From Phyllostachys edulis (Eukaryota; Streptophyta; Magnoliopsida; Poales; Poaceae), in NCBI GenBank assembly GCA_036346405.1, contig CM070551.1:62834587-62898586 (forward strand): a stretch of 64,000 nt of DNA, written 5' to 3'. Numbering within the stretch: position 1 is the stretch's first letter; every line of letters begins with the position of its first letter. This document shows, one piece after another, positions 23,110-34,534 of this stretch. The notes below the pieces were generated by a model. The model was given only the letters and a program-made list of their open reading frames with translations, had not been told where the DNA came from and made no database searches. The translations under genes and the position numbers were made by a program.

Positions 23110-24267
23110 AGGGCATACATATAGAGTCCAAGATGCAAACAAAATTCAACTAAAATCAAGTAATTAATTTTTCTTTTTTTTGTTTTTGCATAGTAATGGA
23201 TAGACAATCCCTACAAACCATCCCTATCGTTAATTCTCCCATTATGCACACAACTCCTACCATGGTGGCCCAACAAACCAATCTCCCGTGTCTGCTTACC
23301 CCTGCCTTGCAGGATTCGTACGTAGTGGCATATATGCAGTCAAAGAACAAGTAGCACGCCGTGCCACCACCATGCCTTGCCGGCCCAGGCCTGATCCCTT
23401 TGCACTGTGCGGACGCACAGATGGGGCATGGGCGTGGCATCGGTGGCGTGGGATGGGCGTGGGCACAACATCGGTGGCACGGGCGGGGCGTTGATGGCGT
23501 GGTCGGGACACGGGCGTAGCGTCACTGACGCGAGCAAGACACGGGCATGGCGTCAATGGCAAGCCCGATACGACTGTGCAGAGCCAGAGTGAGGGCGGCC
23601 ATGTGAGCGGGCTGGAGCTCAGAAGGGGGGCGAGCTCGAGGTGCGGTTGCACTATGGTGGTGGCGGTGGCGGGGTGGCGGAGAGGCCAGAGACGTGGGTG
23701 GCGGAGAGGCGGCGGTGGAGGTGGGCACGTGGTGAGGTCCATGAGAAGGAGGTGGGGCGACAAGCGAGGGTGACCTCCAGCGCATGCAGATGTTAGGCTA
23801 GGCTCGGCCCGCGCCACCGATGTTCTTCTCGGCTCAGCTCGGCACGGCCGCTCGGGCGATAGAAAAAGGCAAAAGGAAGAAGAAGGAAGCGGGGGACCAG
23901 GAAAGAAGAGGGGAAAAAGGAAGATGAAGTGTGTCGGCCACATGGGAAAAGGAAAATTTTGGAGGGAATGGCAAAAAGAGGAGGGGAAAAATAAAAGAGG
24001 ATTGGAAAATGTCGGGTGAATGAAAGATTATGATGGGAAATTAAAAAAATAAAAATTACACATAATGCAGCAACACAAAAAATATTCATGGGAAAACCTA
24101 AATTTTTTTATTGTTCGGTGCCGTATATATACAAAGTTACTGCTTCGTTAAAAATCTTACACCCTAGTGTGTGGTAGTACCCTTGGTAAGAAAAAGAGTA
24201 CAACAACTACATGCACATGCATAGACTAGTTGACGTCGAGATTCTCCAGGTCAATTATCTACTCCAT
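23110..24267. other. unassigned, GC-rich core
   Basis: The first 250 bases are AT-rich. From about 23380 to 23800 it is very GC-rich with loose repeats of GGCATGG-CGT type words. The last part is purine-rich then AT-rich. A 215-codon minus-strand frame (23296-23943) is low-complexity Pro/Arg/His and I do not accept it as a gene. It could be a host promoter/first-exon relic or transposon debris. Confidence 0.35.
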
Positions 24268-24935
24268 TGTAACATCCCAAAATTTCATTTCTCATTAAAA
24301 TAAAATTTAATTATTTTCCTTGAATTTTCTGGATTTTAAAAAAGTTTTCCCTATTTTTTTGCAGAAAAATAAATTTATTTGCACAGATAAATACCAATTT
24401 TAAGTTAACTTTATTTTATTTAAGTCCAAAATAACTCAGGGAATTTCTGTGAATTTTCCCATACATTTTGGACTTTATTTGCTATTTTCTAAAAGCCTAT
24501 TCAATTCATCTCAATTTCTAAAATTATTAAATCATCAAAAATCAGTATTTCAGCTTTGGGCCTAATCTCTACAGCCCATTTCCTTTTCCGCCAGTGCTCC
24601 TCTCTGTCTCCCTCACTAACATGCGGGCCCCGCATATCAGCGTGCTCTCTCTATCTCTTTCTCCCGGCTCTCACTACCACTGGGTCCCACTTGCCAGCGT
24701 CTTCTTCTTCCTTGCGACAGTGCCCACCTCCGCCATTTTCGCTCTCGTGAAGCTCACGCAACCATCTATTTTCACTCGATATTTCCGCGATGCCACCGCC
24801 AACGTTATCCCTCCAACTCATCGCACCCGTCCCAGTGCTTATCCCCTTTTTTTCGCCACTGGAACCCCCTTATCTCGCTGTCGAACCCGCGTCAGCCAAC
24901 TTGTGCCGCATGCTGCCTCGGTGCTCTGCTCGCCC

Positions 24936-24943
24936 TATAAAAG
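24936..24943 (+). promoter_or_regulatory. TATA box in split gypsy LTR
   Basis: TATAAAAG in a GC-rich context, followed by CT-rich sequence. It is a plausible LTR promoter, now cut off from any internal domain. Confidence 0.5.
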
Positions 24944-25632
24944 GGAGCCCTGGCACCACCATCTTCCGCTCATCCCATTCCTAGAGTCCTTAGCGCCTCA
25001 CTCCCTCTCTTGTCACCGGAATCGAAGATCAAATCTCACCTCCCGCGAGCCTTTCCTCCGCCCTTCCCGATGCCGTCGACAATGCTCCGCCGCCATCTTC
25101 TTCACCTTCGCATCGTCATCCTGTGTTCTACCTCGTTCACTCGCTCCCGTCACTGGAGTACCGCTGGAGCTCCATCGCTGCCATAGACTGAATCTCCCCG
25201 TCGCCTTCTTCCTCTCTGCTGGCAACCCCATTGCGCCCCTTTGCCGCAAATTTACGCATCAGGTTTGCCGCACCCCCTCTCCCTTTTCGTACCCTCACAG
25301 GCCATCATCATGGCGCCTAGCACCGGCAACCCTCGGGCCCAGACCGCCACATCAGCACCTACATGGAGCTTGGGCCAGCACATGCGTAGCTCACACCACT
25401 ATTTCACAAACCCGGTCCATCGTGGACCACAACCTTCTCGTGGACCTGGTCTATGGACCATGGACCCACTTGTTAGTGACTCAATAGGATTTTCCCATAC
25501 AAATTTAATTCGGCCGAAAAATAAATTTAGATGCTGACATCATGCTTGTGTCATAATTAGACTTTCCTTTAGTAAAATAATTCATAAACACCAGAAAATT
25601 GAATTTAGTTTACTTCTTTAGGATCTAATCTC

Positions 25633-26759
25633 CCGAGGACTCGTTCACCAAAGAAGAGCTATCCAAAGCGATGCCACAAAAACCAACATCAAGTGACTCA
25701 CGTTTAGCACAAAAAGACTCCAACTCCGAATGCAAAGATGCAAGAGAAATCTTAAAAACATCAATCTCGGAGTGAAGGCAAATACAAGAGTCACATGACT
25801 TGGCGCTCATATCATCGCGCAAAGACTCAACATCGCTCTTCAATGAAATGCAAGATGTGCAAGAAATTAATGATGCTTTCGAATTAATCATGCAGTTCAA
25901 AGCATCAATTTCAGTTTCTAAACAAGCACAATTCTTGCAAGAGACTAAACCATCCTTAAGCACTTTTTCATGTTCTAAGCACATGCTACAAGGCCTAGCT
26001 TCAATTTCAATAATCTTAGCCCTAGCATTCTCTAATTGCTCAAGGTGAAAGGAATTAGTCAATTTAAGCTTCTCAAAATCAGCAAGCATGCCTACACAAG
26101 AATCACAATTATTTCTAGCCATAGAACTAAGATTGCCTATTTCTAACTTAGCATTGTCAAGTTCATGATGTAAGGCAATACAAGAATCACAAGGCATAGA
26201 AACATTTGATTTCAAAATTTCATTTTTCAGATTTTAGGAATGCAAGAGAGTTATTCAGGTTCTCCATGTCTACAAGCAATGAATCATAAGCATTCATGGA
26301 GGTTTTCAATTCGGCAAGCTCATGAGACAAATCACCTTTCTCTTTTTCTAACAATTTGACTTTCTTCCTAAGAGCAAGCAGTTTAAGATCATATGAATAT
26401 AAGACATTAATGAGTTTTTCTTTGCTCACCTTGCTTAGCTCAAGTAGGGATCGTCCTCATAAGAGTCATCACTATCATCAAAAAGCTCATCATCGTAATC
26501 CTCTCCATCATGTTCATCCTCAAAAGGCTGCAGTGCATATGTCACTTTGGGCTTCTTCTCCTCGGGCTCCAAAAGTGACTCATCCACAAACTAGAACAAT
26601 CAAAACAAAAGGATTAGCCACAAATATCACAGAGAAATCCTCCTCCATCGCCATTAGACTTATCATACATTCAAATATCTTGTTACGTCCAACACCATTG
26701 GTAAAAGAACCACGACAAGATGCAAGGAAACGCTCACAAGTCCTCACACTAGTCGCCAT
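25633..26759 (-). pseudogene. copia B gag, partial second copy
   Basis: Duplicate of the gag at 32423-34482, differing at only scattered bases. It starts MATSVRTCERFL downstream of its own primer site (26797-26809). It passes through frames with an acidic stretch and then a coiled coil with regularly placed CxxC pairs. It is cut off at DSSSLVNESS, where the gypsy LTR begins, so the zinc knuckles are missing. It lies outside the LTR pair and has no LTR downstream. Confidence 0.75.
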
Positions 26760-26796
26760 GCTCAAAGATCAATAAAGATCACAAAAGAGTAAACTT

Positions 26797-26809
26797 GGCT
26801 CTGATACCA
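26797..26809 (-). promoter_or_regulatory. primer-binding site of duplicated copia B part
   Basis: Minus strand TGGTATCAGAGCC, the tRNA-Met complement, adjoining LTR 26812-29148 after 2 bp. This shows that the LTR also served as a 5' LTR for the outer gag. Confidence 0.8.
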
Positions 26810-26811
26810 AT

Positions 26812-29148
26812 TGTAGGACCGGAAAGGTGACTAGAGGGGGGTGAATAGACGCTTTCTCTATTTTTCACCTCGATCGAACTCAACACTACTTTCACTCCAA
26901 TAGCTATAAAAGCTATGAAGATCGTATCTGAGCACAATGGATGACCCGTGTTGAATCCGATCGAAACCCAAACACAAGACTAAAACTAGTCACAAAATCC
27001 AAAGCATCCTCTCACAGATCAAACCACACAGATCCGCACGCACAGATTTTCGCATCAAAACACACACTCGGCGATAAACAAATCCAACCGAGATGCAGCC
27101 ACTACAAATCGGTTTACGTCTCTCGATCACTCATGTTGCCGCCACTTCCTGATTTGCGGGCACTCAGGCTCACACACGCACACAAGAACTAAAAGCGCTG
27201 GCCACCGCAGCACACACAGCATCCAACCGAACTCAGACGCATCAACGCAATAGAAACTGAACTCAGTCTCATCAGAGATGAAAAGCCAAGGAAAAATAAA
27301 TAAATTGGACACTGTAGCAACAAGGATTCAGTCGACTAATGGAAGCAGCCCAGCAAAAAATAATCAACAAGATCTGCCACTCGGCAAGCAAAAACTGAAC
27401 TAAAAACAGCAAACATCAGATCATTGATGGGCGCTGCCAAGGTAATCACAAAACCCAAACAGAGCAGCTGATCCGATGAAAATTAACATCAACAGAGAAC
27501 AACCGGGCAGTAGTTAATGCAACAAGAAGAGCAGGCCGCCATCACCAAACAGCAGCCCACAGTGCAGGGAGAACAGGGCTAGCAAATCAATACAAAAAAA
27601 GACTGAACTCAGTCGGATCAATATCAAATCGATCAAGAGCAAGCAGCTGCCGACCATTGATTTCTTCGGTTGGATACACACCACCGCCACGGGACTTTCC
27701 AGCAGCTACGGATTCACACAAAGCCGATCAAAGCAGTTTAAGCATCAAAACCGCATAGCAACAATTGAAAGCAGCCGGAGAAGAAAGAAAAAAATCTTCA
27801 AATCAAACACAGCTATCTCATTTCTCTCATCACTTGATGCAGAGGCCGCCGACAAGCCTCCTGTATCCGGGCGCTCATCTCTCTACGGGCGGCTCAACAA
27901 GATGGGCACAGCACAAATCGCAACAAAGAAGCAGGTCAAGACAATAAACTCAAAGTAAGAACTACAGCACTGCCCCAATCAAAATTTAGTCCGATCGGCC
28001 AGCAGCAAAAATCAAATCTGATTAGCCAGCGCATTAATGGGCAGACAAGCAAACAAAAAATCTGCCCTTACATCAAATCAAACTGGCCAATCCACTTACA
28101 CAAAAATCGGCAATAAAAAGGGCACCGCAGCTCTATTCCTTGGGCAGCACAGGTCTTTACAAGCACCGCTACAGATTTTCATTTCTCACGAGCGCTACCG
28201 GCCGCTGCCATCTATCTCCCTATTTTATCTGGCATGGCACTATTCTCCAGCAGCGGGGCGCCGCCACACTCCACTCCAAAAAAAAACGCCCTTTCCAGAA
28301 TATTCCATCACAGCCCCTTTTATAGGACACCTCTTAACCCTAAAACCCTTTTAGAATTAGAGCTAATCCTAATGGGCTTCCGTTAAGGCCCAACATCAAC
28401 GGAACACACATGCACACATCTCAAAGCACCGTCTTCATCGTCAATTGATCTAAACCGCTTCACCATGTGCCGACCCGCGCCGCGGCTTAGTCAAAAGGTT
28501 ACCAAGGTGGTATTTGGTAAAATTACCAAAATACCCCTTCTCGATCTTTTCCGAAGACCGAGTCCAATCCAGTCGAAGCAATCGCCTGCTTCGCCACGTG
28601 TAGGTTGATCAACAGCTCCATGTCGTCAAGTCTCTTCCGTCCGGATCCCACCGGCACCACTGAGCACTTGCAACGACTCCCGCGCCGCTTGATCCAACCA
28701 GTCGCACCGAACCGCCCGTTCGGTCATACTCGTCCATTTTGCGCCATGCTTGAGTCAGTTGACCTCACCCGACATCCATGATCGTTCTGGACCTCAGCTC
28801 TCCAAGCTTAGTCCCGATCCTCCTCGCCGTTGACCGTCATTGACCTCCAAGCCACCTGAACAGCAATAGACAAGCAAACACGAATCCGGGAACAAGTTCT
28901 TCACAACTTGACCCACGTTAGTGAAAACATGCATCATGCAACACATATGCATTAACGAATATGGATATGACCTATCCCAAAATTAATTCACCAACTAAAA
29001 TCAACATTCAGCACAAAAGCCGGTCAGACCGCCGCTGACCTGACAGATCTGAAACTTTGTCGAAAACACATGAAACTTCAAACCAAAAGCCACATTGTCA
29101 ATTGTTTCATCATCCTAAGATCATGGGCATATCCCCATGATATCCACA
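26812..29148 (-). repeat. copia B LTR, left copy
   Basis: 2,337 bp, nearly identical to 34535-36876. Differences cluster around 26920-27250 and 27560-27950; the ends match closely. In minus orientation it is preceded by the tract AAGGGGGAGAT. Confidence 0.85.
28317..28324 (-). promoter_or_regulatory. copia B left LTR TATA box
   Basis: Minus strand TATAAAAG followed by GGGCTGTGATGGAATATTC, repeated in the right LTR at 36045-36052. Confidence 0.5.
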
Positions 29149-32100
29149 ATCTCCCCCTTGATGAACACATTGGCAATCTCTCAAAAAATGTAAGTAGTGG
29201 TTTGAAAAGTAAAAATACTCGCAGTTTTCGCACAAGGGCACAACTTGGTCCAAATGCAAGAAAAAGCAATGGAAAAGACGAAGCTGGCTCCAGAATAGCA
29301 TAAACAAGAGAGAACAGGCAAAAGAAAGCATAAAAGCTTCAAATTCCAAAGAATCGACAAAAATCTCACTTAAGGTCCATATGAAAGAACAATTGTTCTA
29401 TTTGACCTTAGATCATTGTGAGGCTTCAAGATTTGCAATTCAAGTTCAGAAAAGGCAATAAGACCAAAAGAATGCAATATGAATGCTCCCCCTCACTATG
29501 ATCATCATTTTCAATTTCTCCATTTCTCCCCCTTTACAAAACTACTCCCCCATTACCAAAAAGCTCTTTATTAACATTACATTTTCGTTATATCTTCTCC
29601 CCCTTTGACAATGGATTCATCAAGGAATCATCCCTTCCTCTCATCCAGATTTGACAAATGCACAAGAAAGGAAGAAGCAAAAGAAAGAGCATGCATGAAA
29701 TGCAATGGGGTGGCTTCATTTTTGTTTTGATTTTTCAATTTTTAAGGTAAAAGAAGCTTTGGAGATTACTCAATTGAACAGGCTAGCATTTCTACCATTA
29801 CTCAAGATACAACAAGCCTGACAAAGCTAGCAAGATCATGTTAAGACATATATAGCAAAGCTAGGCTAATGAGCTCAATATATCACATGTTGTTGGATTA
29901 AATTAAGCAATGCTTCAAAATTAGCAAGTTCAACAACAGTTATCCTAAAGTGATAATGGCCATATCAGAATGTCATTGTGAGATCCAGAAGCTAGCAAAA
30001 ACCATCTTAGAGACAAAAAGTCCTGAATTGAATCATTTAGCTCAAGTTTTTGTCAAAAGCCCAATTTTCAACTATTTTTCATTTGCAATGAATATTCAAG
30101 TTGATTAAAGGTCTATCTTAGTAAAGAAGATCCTGGACTAGGAGCCATCCACAACCTCTTCCTAAGCTTCAACCAATTTGGACAAATTGTTTTCTTAGCC
30201 ATGTGCTAGATCTCAAGCCTCACTACGACCATCCCAAGCAACAAAAGCTTAAAAGAGTGGTCTAGGTCATCCAAAACTCCCTCTGAGTTCATGCCTAGTA
30301 CAATGGCAAGCCGTCTCATGAGAAAGAATTGGTGAGATCAGTTTTTTCGCACAAAAGAGATCATTTTTCATTTTGCATAAGGGCTGTTTTAGATTCTTTA
30401 ATGAACTGAAAGCTCAAAGATGTTCGATTCTAGATTCAAGAGCTAACAAAGCAATTTTGACAGGGCCAATGTCACAAAAGGATCACTAATTGTGCAACTA
30501 GCTAAAAGATCCACAAATTGCAATTTTCAATTCAAGTTAATTAACAGTTCTAGCTCATAAGCAAAGACATTGCTGCACATGTGAAAGCATGATAATTCTA
30601 GCAAGTCAAAGAACTAGACACAATCTTGAGCAAGAATTGAAATACTAAAGCTCAATTAGGTAATAAGCAAAGCTTCAACAATTAAAAGAAAGAAGCGGTA
30701 AAGCTTATATTACAAGTATCTTTTTGTGATTTTTATATGTATGCAATATGATACAATGAGATGCACAAAAGACTTAAAAGCCTAAAAAGATCAAAAGGAT
30801 CAAAAAGATCCAAAGAAGATACCACTTGAAAAAGGTATCAGAAAAGATCCACAAAAGTTCAAATGAACAAGGAAAGTTCAGATGAACAAGAAAGGTTCAG
30901 AAAAGAACTATGAAAGTTCCGAAAAGAATCAACACCCCCTCAATCCAACCCATAGGGATAAATTATCCCTTACTCGCATCTCAAGGTGGCAAACCTTGTT
31001 GGGTCAAAAAGCTTTGAGGGGAGGACCTGCCAAAAGTGCCAGAAACTCCACACGAACTAGCACAAAAACTTCAAACACCACACGATCTCTAGGAAAAGCA
31101 ACTCAAAAAGCTAGGGAGCGAAACACAAACACTAAAAAGCTCACAGGCAACTCAAAAACCTGCTAACACTAGTGATTGGGAGACAAGCTCGACCTAGGCT
31201 GTGAGAAGAGTGCATCCTAGAAAACCAAGGGATAAGAAGAGTGCCTAGAAAAGACACGTGCTAGAACATAGCCTCCTATCTACCCTGAACCTAACAAACC
31301 CAACACCTGACACGAACCAGATGCAATACAAGGTAGACTAGGGATACCATACACAAATGTAGGGTATAGAAGCTCGAACCTGACTCGCACTGCTTGGTAG
31401 TGAGATGTAGTCATGATGGATGAAGATCCATTTCTTGAAGCTCCAGAAGGTAGTTGCGCTCACCCATCATCCTCATCTCAAATTCCTTCGTCTCCGAGAA
31501 GTGATAGTCATCATTGAAGGCACAAATGAAGAAGAACCAACAGCTTGAGGTGATAACACTTGTTGGACCACATGTTCTTCTTCTCAGCTGAAAGACTACA
31601 CAAAAGAGACAGAAAAGTCTATGCCTTGGTACTGGGTTAGTGAGACAAAATCTAGAGAAACAGTACCAAGACACATGACTAGCAAGGATAGCAGCAAATG
31701 ATCCAAAGCTCATGAAAGCATATAATCAACAATTCAGGATATGAGCATGAAGATAGACAAATCAATTGCAGAACAAGCTATCCAAGATATGATAAAGCTC
31801 AAACTATCCTTAATCCACAATAAGGCATAGGAGCAAGCAAACAAGCACATAGCATATCACCCATCATATACACAGTCAAAAGCAAGCTAGTGAAAGCTAT
31901 AGCAAGACTCATGCATCCACAATTAACAGTAAAGCACAATAACCATGTAAGCATAAAGCATTTTAGAACAAATCATGAATAATGAATGCTAACATGGATA
32001 TCAAGTGAACATGTGGATACACAAGGCAAAAGTCAACAAGAGCAATATGATAGATGTATGAAAGCACTACAAGCTCTTGAAGACAAAACCAAGCTCACAT

Positions 32101-32422
32101 AACCATGAAAATAAAGAACAGCCATATGATACATGGATATATAAGCAAGGTAAAGGCATGATGAAGGTTATCAAGAATAATACATGCCAATATGGTACAA
32201 GTGAGCACAAAGCAAGCACAACATGCCAAGTATGAATAATCATGAAGGAAATGCATGAAGGTAAAAGATAGCTCACAAACCAAGTGTAGATCCCAATCAT
32301 TAAAGCACATGCCTCTTGGAGGCCATCATTGGAGTGGAGAACCATCAAGTGTCTCGATCAAGTAATGAAGAAAAAGATCAAAATCCTTTAAGTACATGTT
32401 CTCCAACCCGCGTTCTTGGTAC
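29149..32422 (-). other. copia B non-coding interior
   Basis: Just inside the LTR the minus strand has the polypurine tract AAGGGGGAGAT (29149-29160). The rest is AT-rich, with a few CCCCCTTT-type strings at 29490-29610, and no credible frame. The pol genes expected here are absent. It is about 3.3 kb of sequence that I can only call element interior. Confidence 0.6.
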
Positions 32423-34482
32423 CTACACATGAGAAGGGCAAAGTGTCCGAGTCTTGGGTCCCGAAGGGTTAGAGAGCGAATGCTTGGGAACCCAAACCTT
32501 GGACACACCACCACTAGAAGCAGTCGAAACATTATGTGAGTTAGCATGATGCAAATGATGGTCCATGCAAGAAGATCCAATCTCATCCTTGAAGGCACGC
32601 CGCGAGTGGACAGCTCGATGAGGAAAACGAGGTCCATCTCTAAAAAAGCGGCGATGACCTTGCTTGAAAGCACCATGATGAGAACCAACAAAAGCATCAA
32701 AGAAACTCACACAATCTCGCCGTGGATGTGTACCTCAATGAACAAAACGAGGTCCACCTCTTGGACAACGGCGGAAAACCTACCTCGGGGCAGCTCGTGG
32801 ACCAAAACCAAAACTATGCAAACCATGTCCACGGTGCTGTCCGACACCACTAGAAAAGGTGTCAAAGAAGCCATCAACAAATCGAGTCTTCGTGCTTGGC
32901 TCTTTAGTGTGCATGTCATGAGAAAGACTATGCCCACTAGGAGACTTAGAAGCATGAGCTCGACGCATCTGTTTTGCACGCCGGAAACAAAAGTCAACAA
33001 GATGTCCATTCTTCCCACAAAATGAGCAATGGTGTAAAGGTCTACTAGTAGACACGGTCCGAGAGGACGAAGCACCATTATGGCTCAAAGAAGAAGTCCT
33101 GGAAGAACTAGCATCATGACTCGTCCTCGTATCGACACTAGACCCACACATGCCATGAGAAAGGCTATGTGTGTTCCTAGAAAATACGACGGCGCACTCG
33201 GCAGCTCATGTTTCAAGCGGTGAAAGCAAAACCCAAGAGTGTGTCTATTCTTCTTACAAAATGTGCAATGGTACTTCTTTTTTGAAGATATAGTACCATT
33301 TGAGAAAGAAGCACATTTGTCTTTTAAAATCCTTTGGACAACACAAGAAGAGTCCGTGAGAGTCGAACTCACCAAAGAAGAGCTATCCAAAGCGATGCCA
33401 CAAAAACCAACATCAAGTGACTCACGTTTAGCACAAAAAGACTCCAACTCCGAATGCAAAGATGCAAGAGAAATCTTAAAAACATCAATCTCGGAGTGAA
33501 GGCAAATACAAGAGTCACATGACTTGGCGCTCATATCATCGCGCAAAGACTCAACATCGCTCTTCAATGAAATGCAAGATGTGCAAGAAATTAATGATGC
33601 TTTCGAATTAATCATGCCGTTCAAAGCATCAATTTCAGTTTCTAAACAAGCACAATTCTTGCAAGAGACTAAACCATCCTTAAGCAATTTTTCATGTTCT
33701 AAGCACATGCTACAAGGCCTAGCTTCAATTTCAATAATCTTAGCCCTAGCATTCTCTAATTGCTCAAGGTGAAAGGAATTAGTCAATTTAAGCTTCTCAA
33801 AATCAGCAAGCATGCCTACACAAGAATCACAATTATTTCTAGCCATAGAACTAAGATTGCATATTTCTAACTTAGCATTGTCAAGTTCATGATGTAAGGC
33901 AATACAAGAATCACAAGGCATAGAAACATTTGATTTCAAAATTTCATTTTCAGATTTTAGGCATGCAAGAGAGTTATTCAGGTTCTCCATGTCTACAAGC
34001 AATGAATCATAAGCATTCATGGAGGTTTTCAATTCGGCAAGCTCATGAGACAAATCACCTTTCTCTTTTCTAACAATTTGACTTTCTTCCTAAGAGCAAG
34101 CGGTTTAAGATCATATGAATATAAGACATTAATGAGTTTTTCTTTGCTCACCTTGCTTAGCTCAAGTAGGGATCGTCCTCATAAGAGTCATCACTATCAT
34201 CAAAAAGCTCATCATCGAAATCCTCTCCATCATGTTCATCCTCAAAAGGCTGCTTTGTGCATATGTCCTTGGGCTTCTTCTCCTCGGGCTCCAAAAGTGA
34301 CTCATCCACGAAACTAGAACAATCAAAACAAAAGGATTAGCCACAAATATCACAGAGAAATCCTCCTCCATCGCCATTAGACTTATCATACATTCAAATA
34401 TCTTGTTACGTCCAACACCATTGGTAAAAGAACCACGACAAGATGCAAGGAAACGCTCACAAGTCCTCACACTAGTCGCCAT
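32423..34482 (-). pseudogene. copia B gag, main copy
   Basis: The start codon at 34482 gives MATSVRTCERFL, sharing MATS with copia A. An acidic region follows, readable in another frame. The long frame 34053-33085 is a coiled coil with six CxxC pairs at residues 47, 75, 114, 131, 157 and 179 of that frame. Next comes a zinc knuckle, CTFCKKNRHTLGFC (near 33245), then a second in another frame, CSFCGKNGHLVDFC (near 33030). The end (32423-32710) contains KVWVPKHSLSNPSGPK, the usual Gag C-terminus of this group. Frameshifts separate the segments. Gag would package element RNA in cytoplasmic particles. The motif set supports SIRE/Maximus-like copia; the exact family is unknown. Confidence 0.78.
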
Positions 34483-34519
34483 GCTCAAAGATCAATAAAG
34501 ATCACAAAAGAGCAAACTT

Positions 34520-34532
34520 GGCTCTGATACCA
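34520..34532 (-). promoter_or_regulatory. copia B primer-binding site
   Basis: Minus strand TGGTATCAGAGCC, 2 bp from the LTR at 34535, complementary to initiator tRNA-Met. Confidence 0.83.
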
Positions 34533-34534
34533 AT

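Noticed and set aside
23296..23943. 215-codon minus-strand frame rich in Pro, Arg and His
   Set aside because: Low-complexity product of a GC-rich stretch; overlapping frames are open on both strands and no domain is seen.
24594..25487. 297-codon open frame on the plus strand
   Set aside because: It lies inside the gypsy LTR, spans the TATA box, and its composition reflects CT-rich LTR sequence. No domain.
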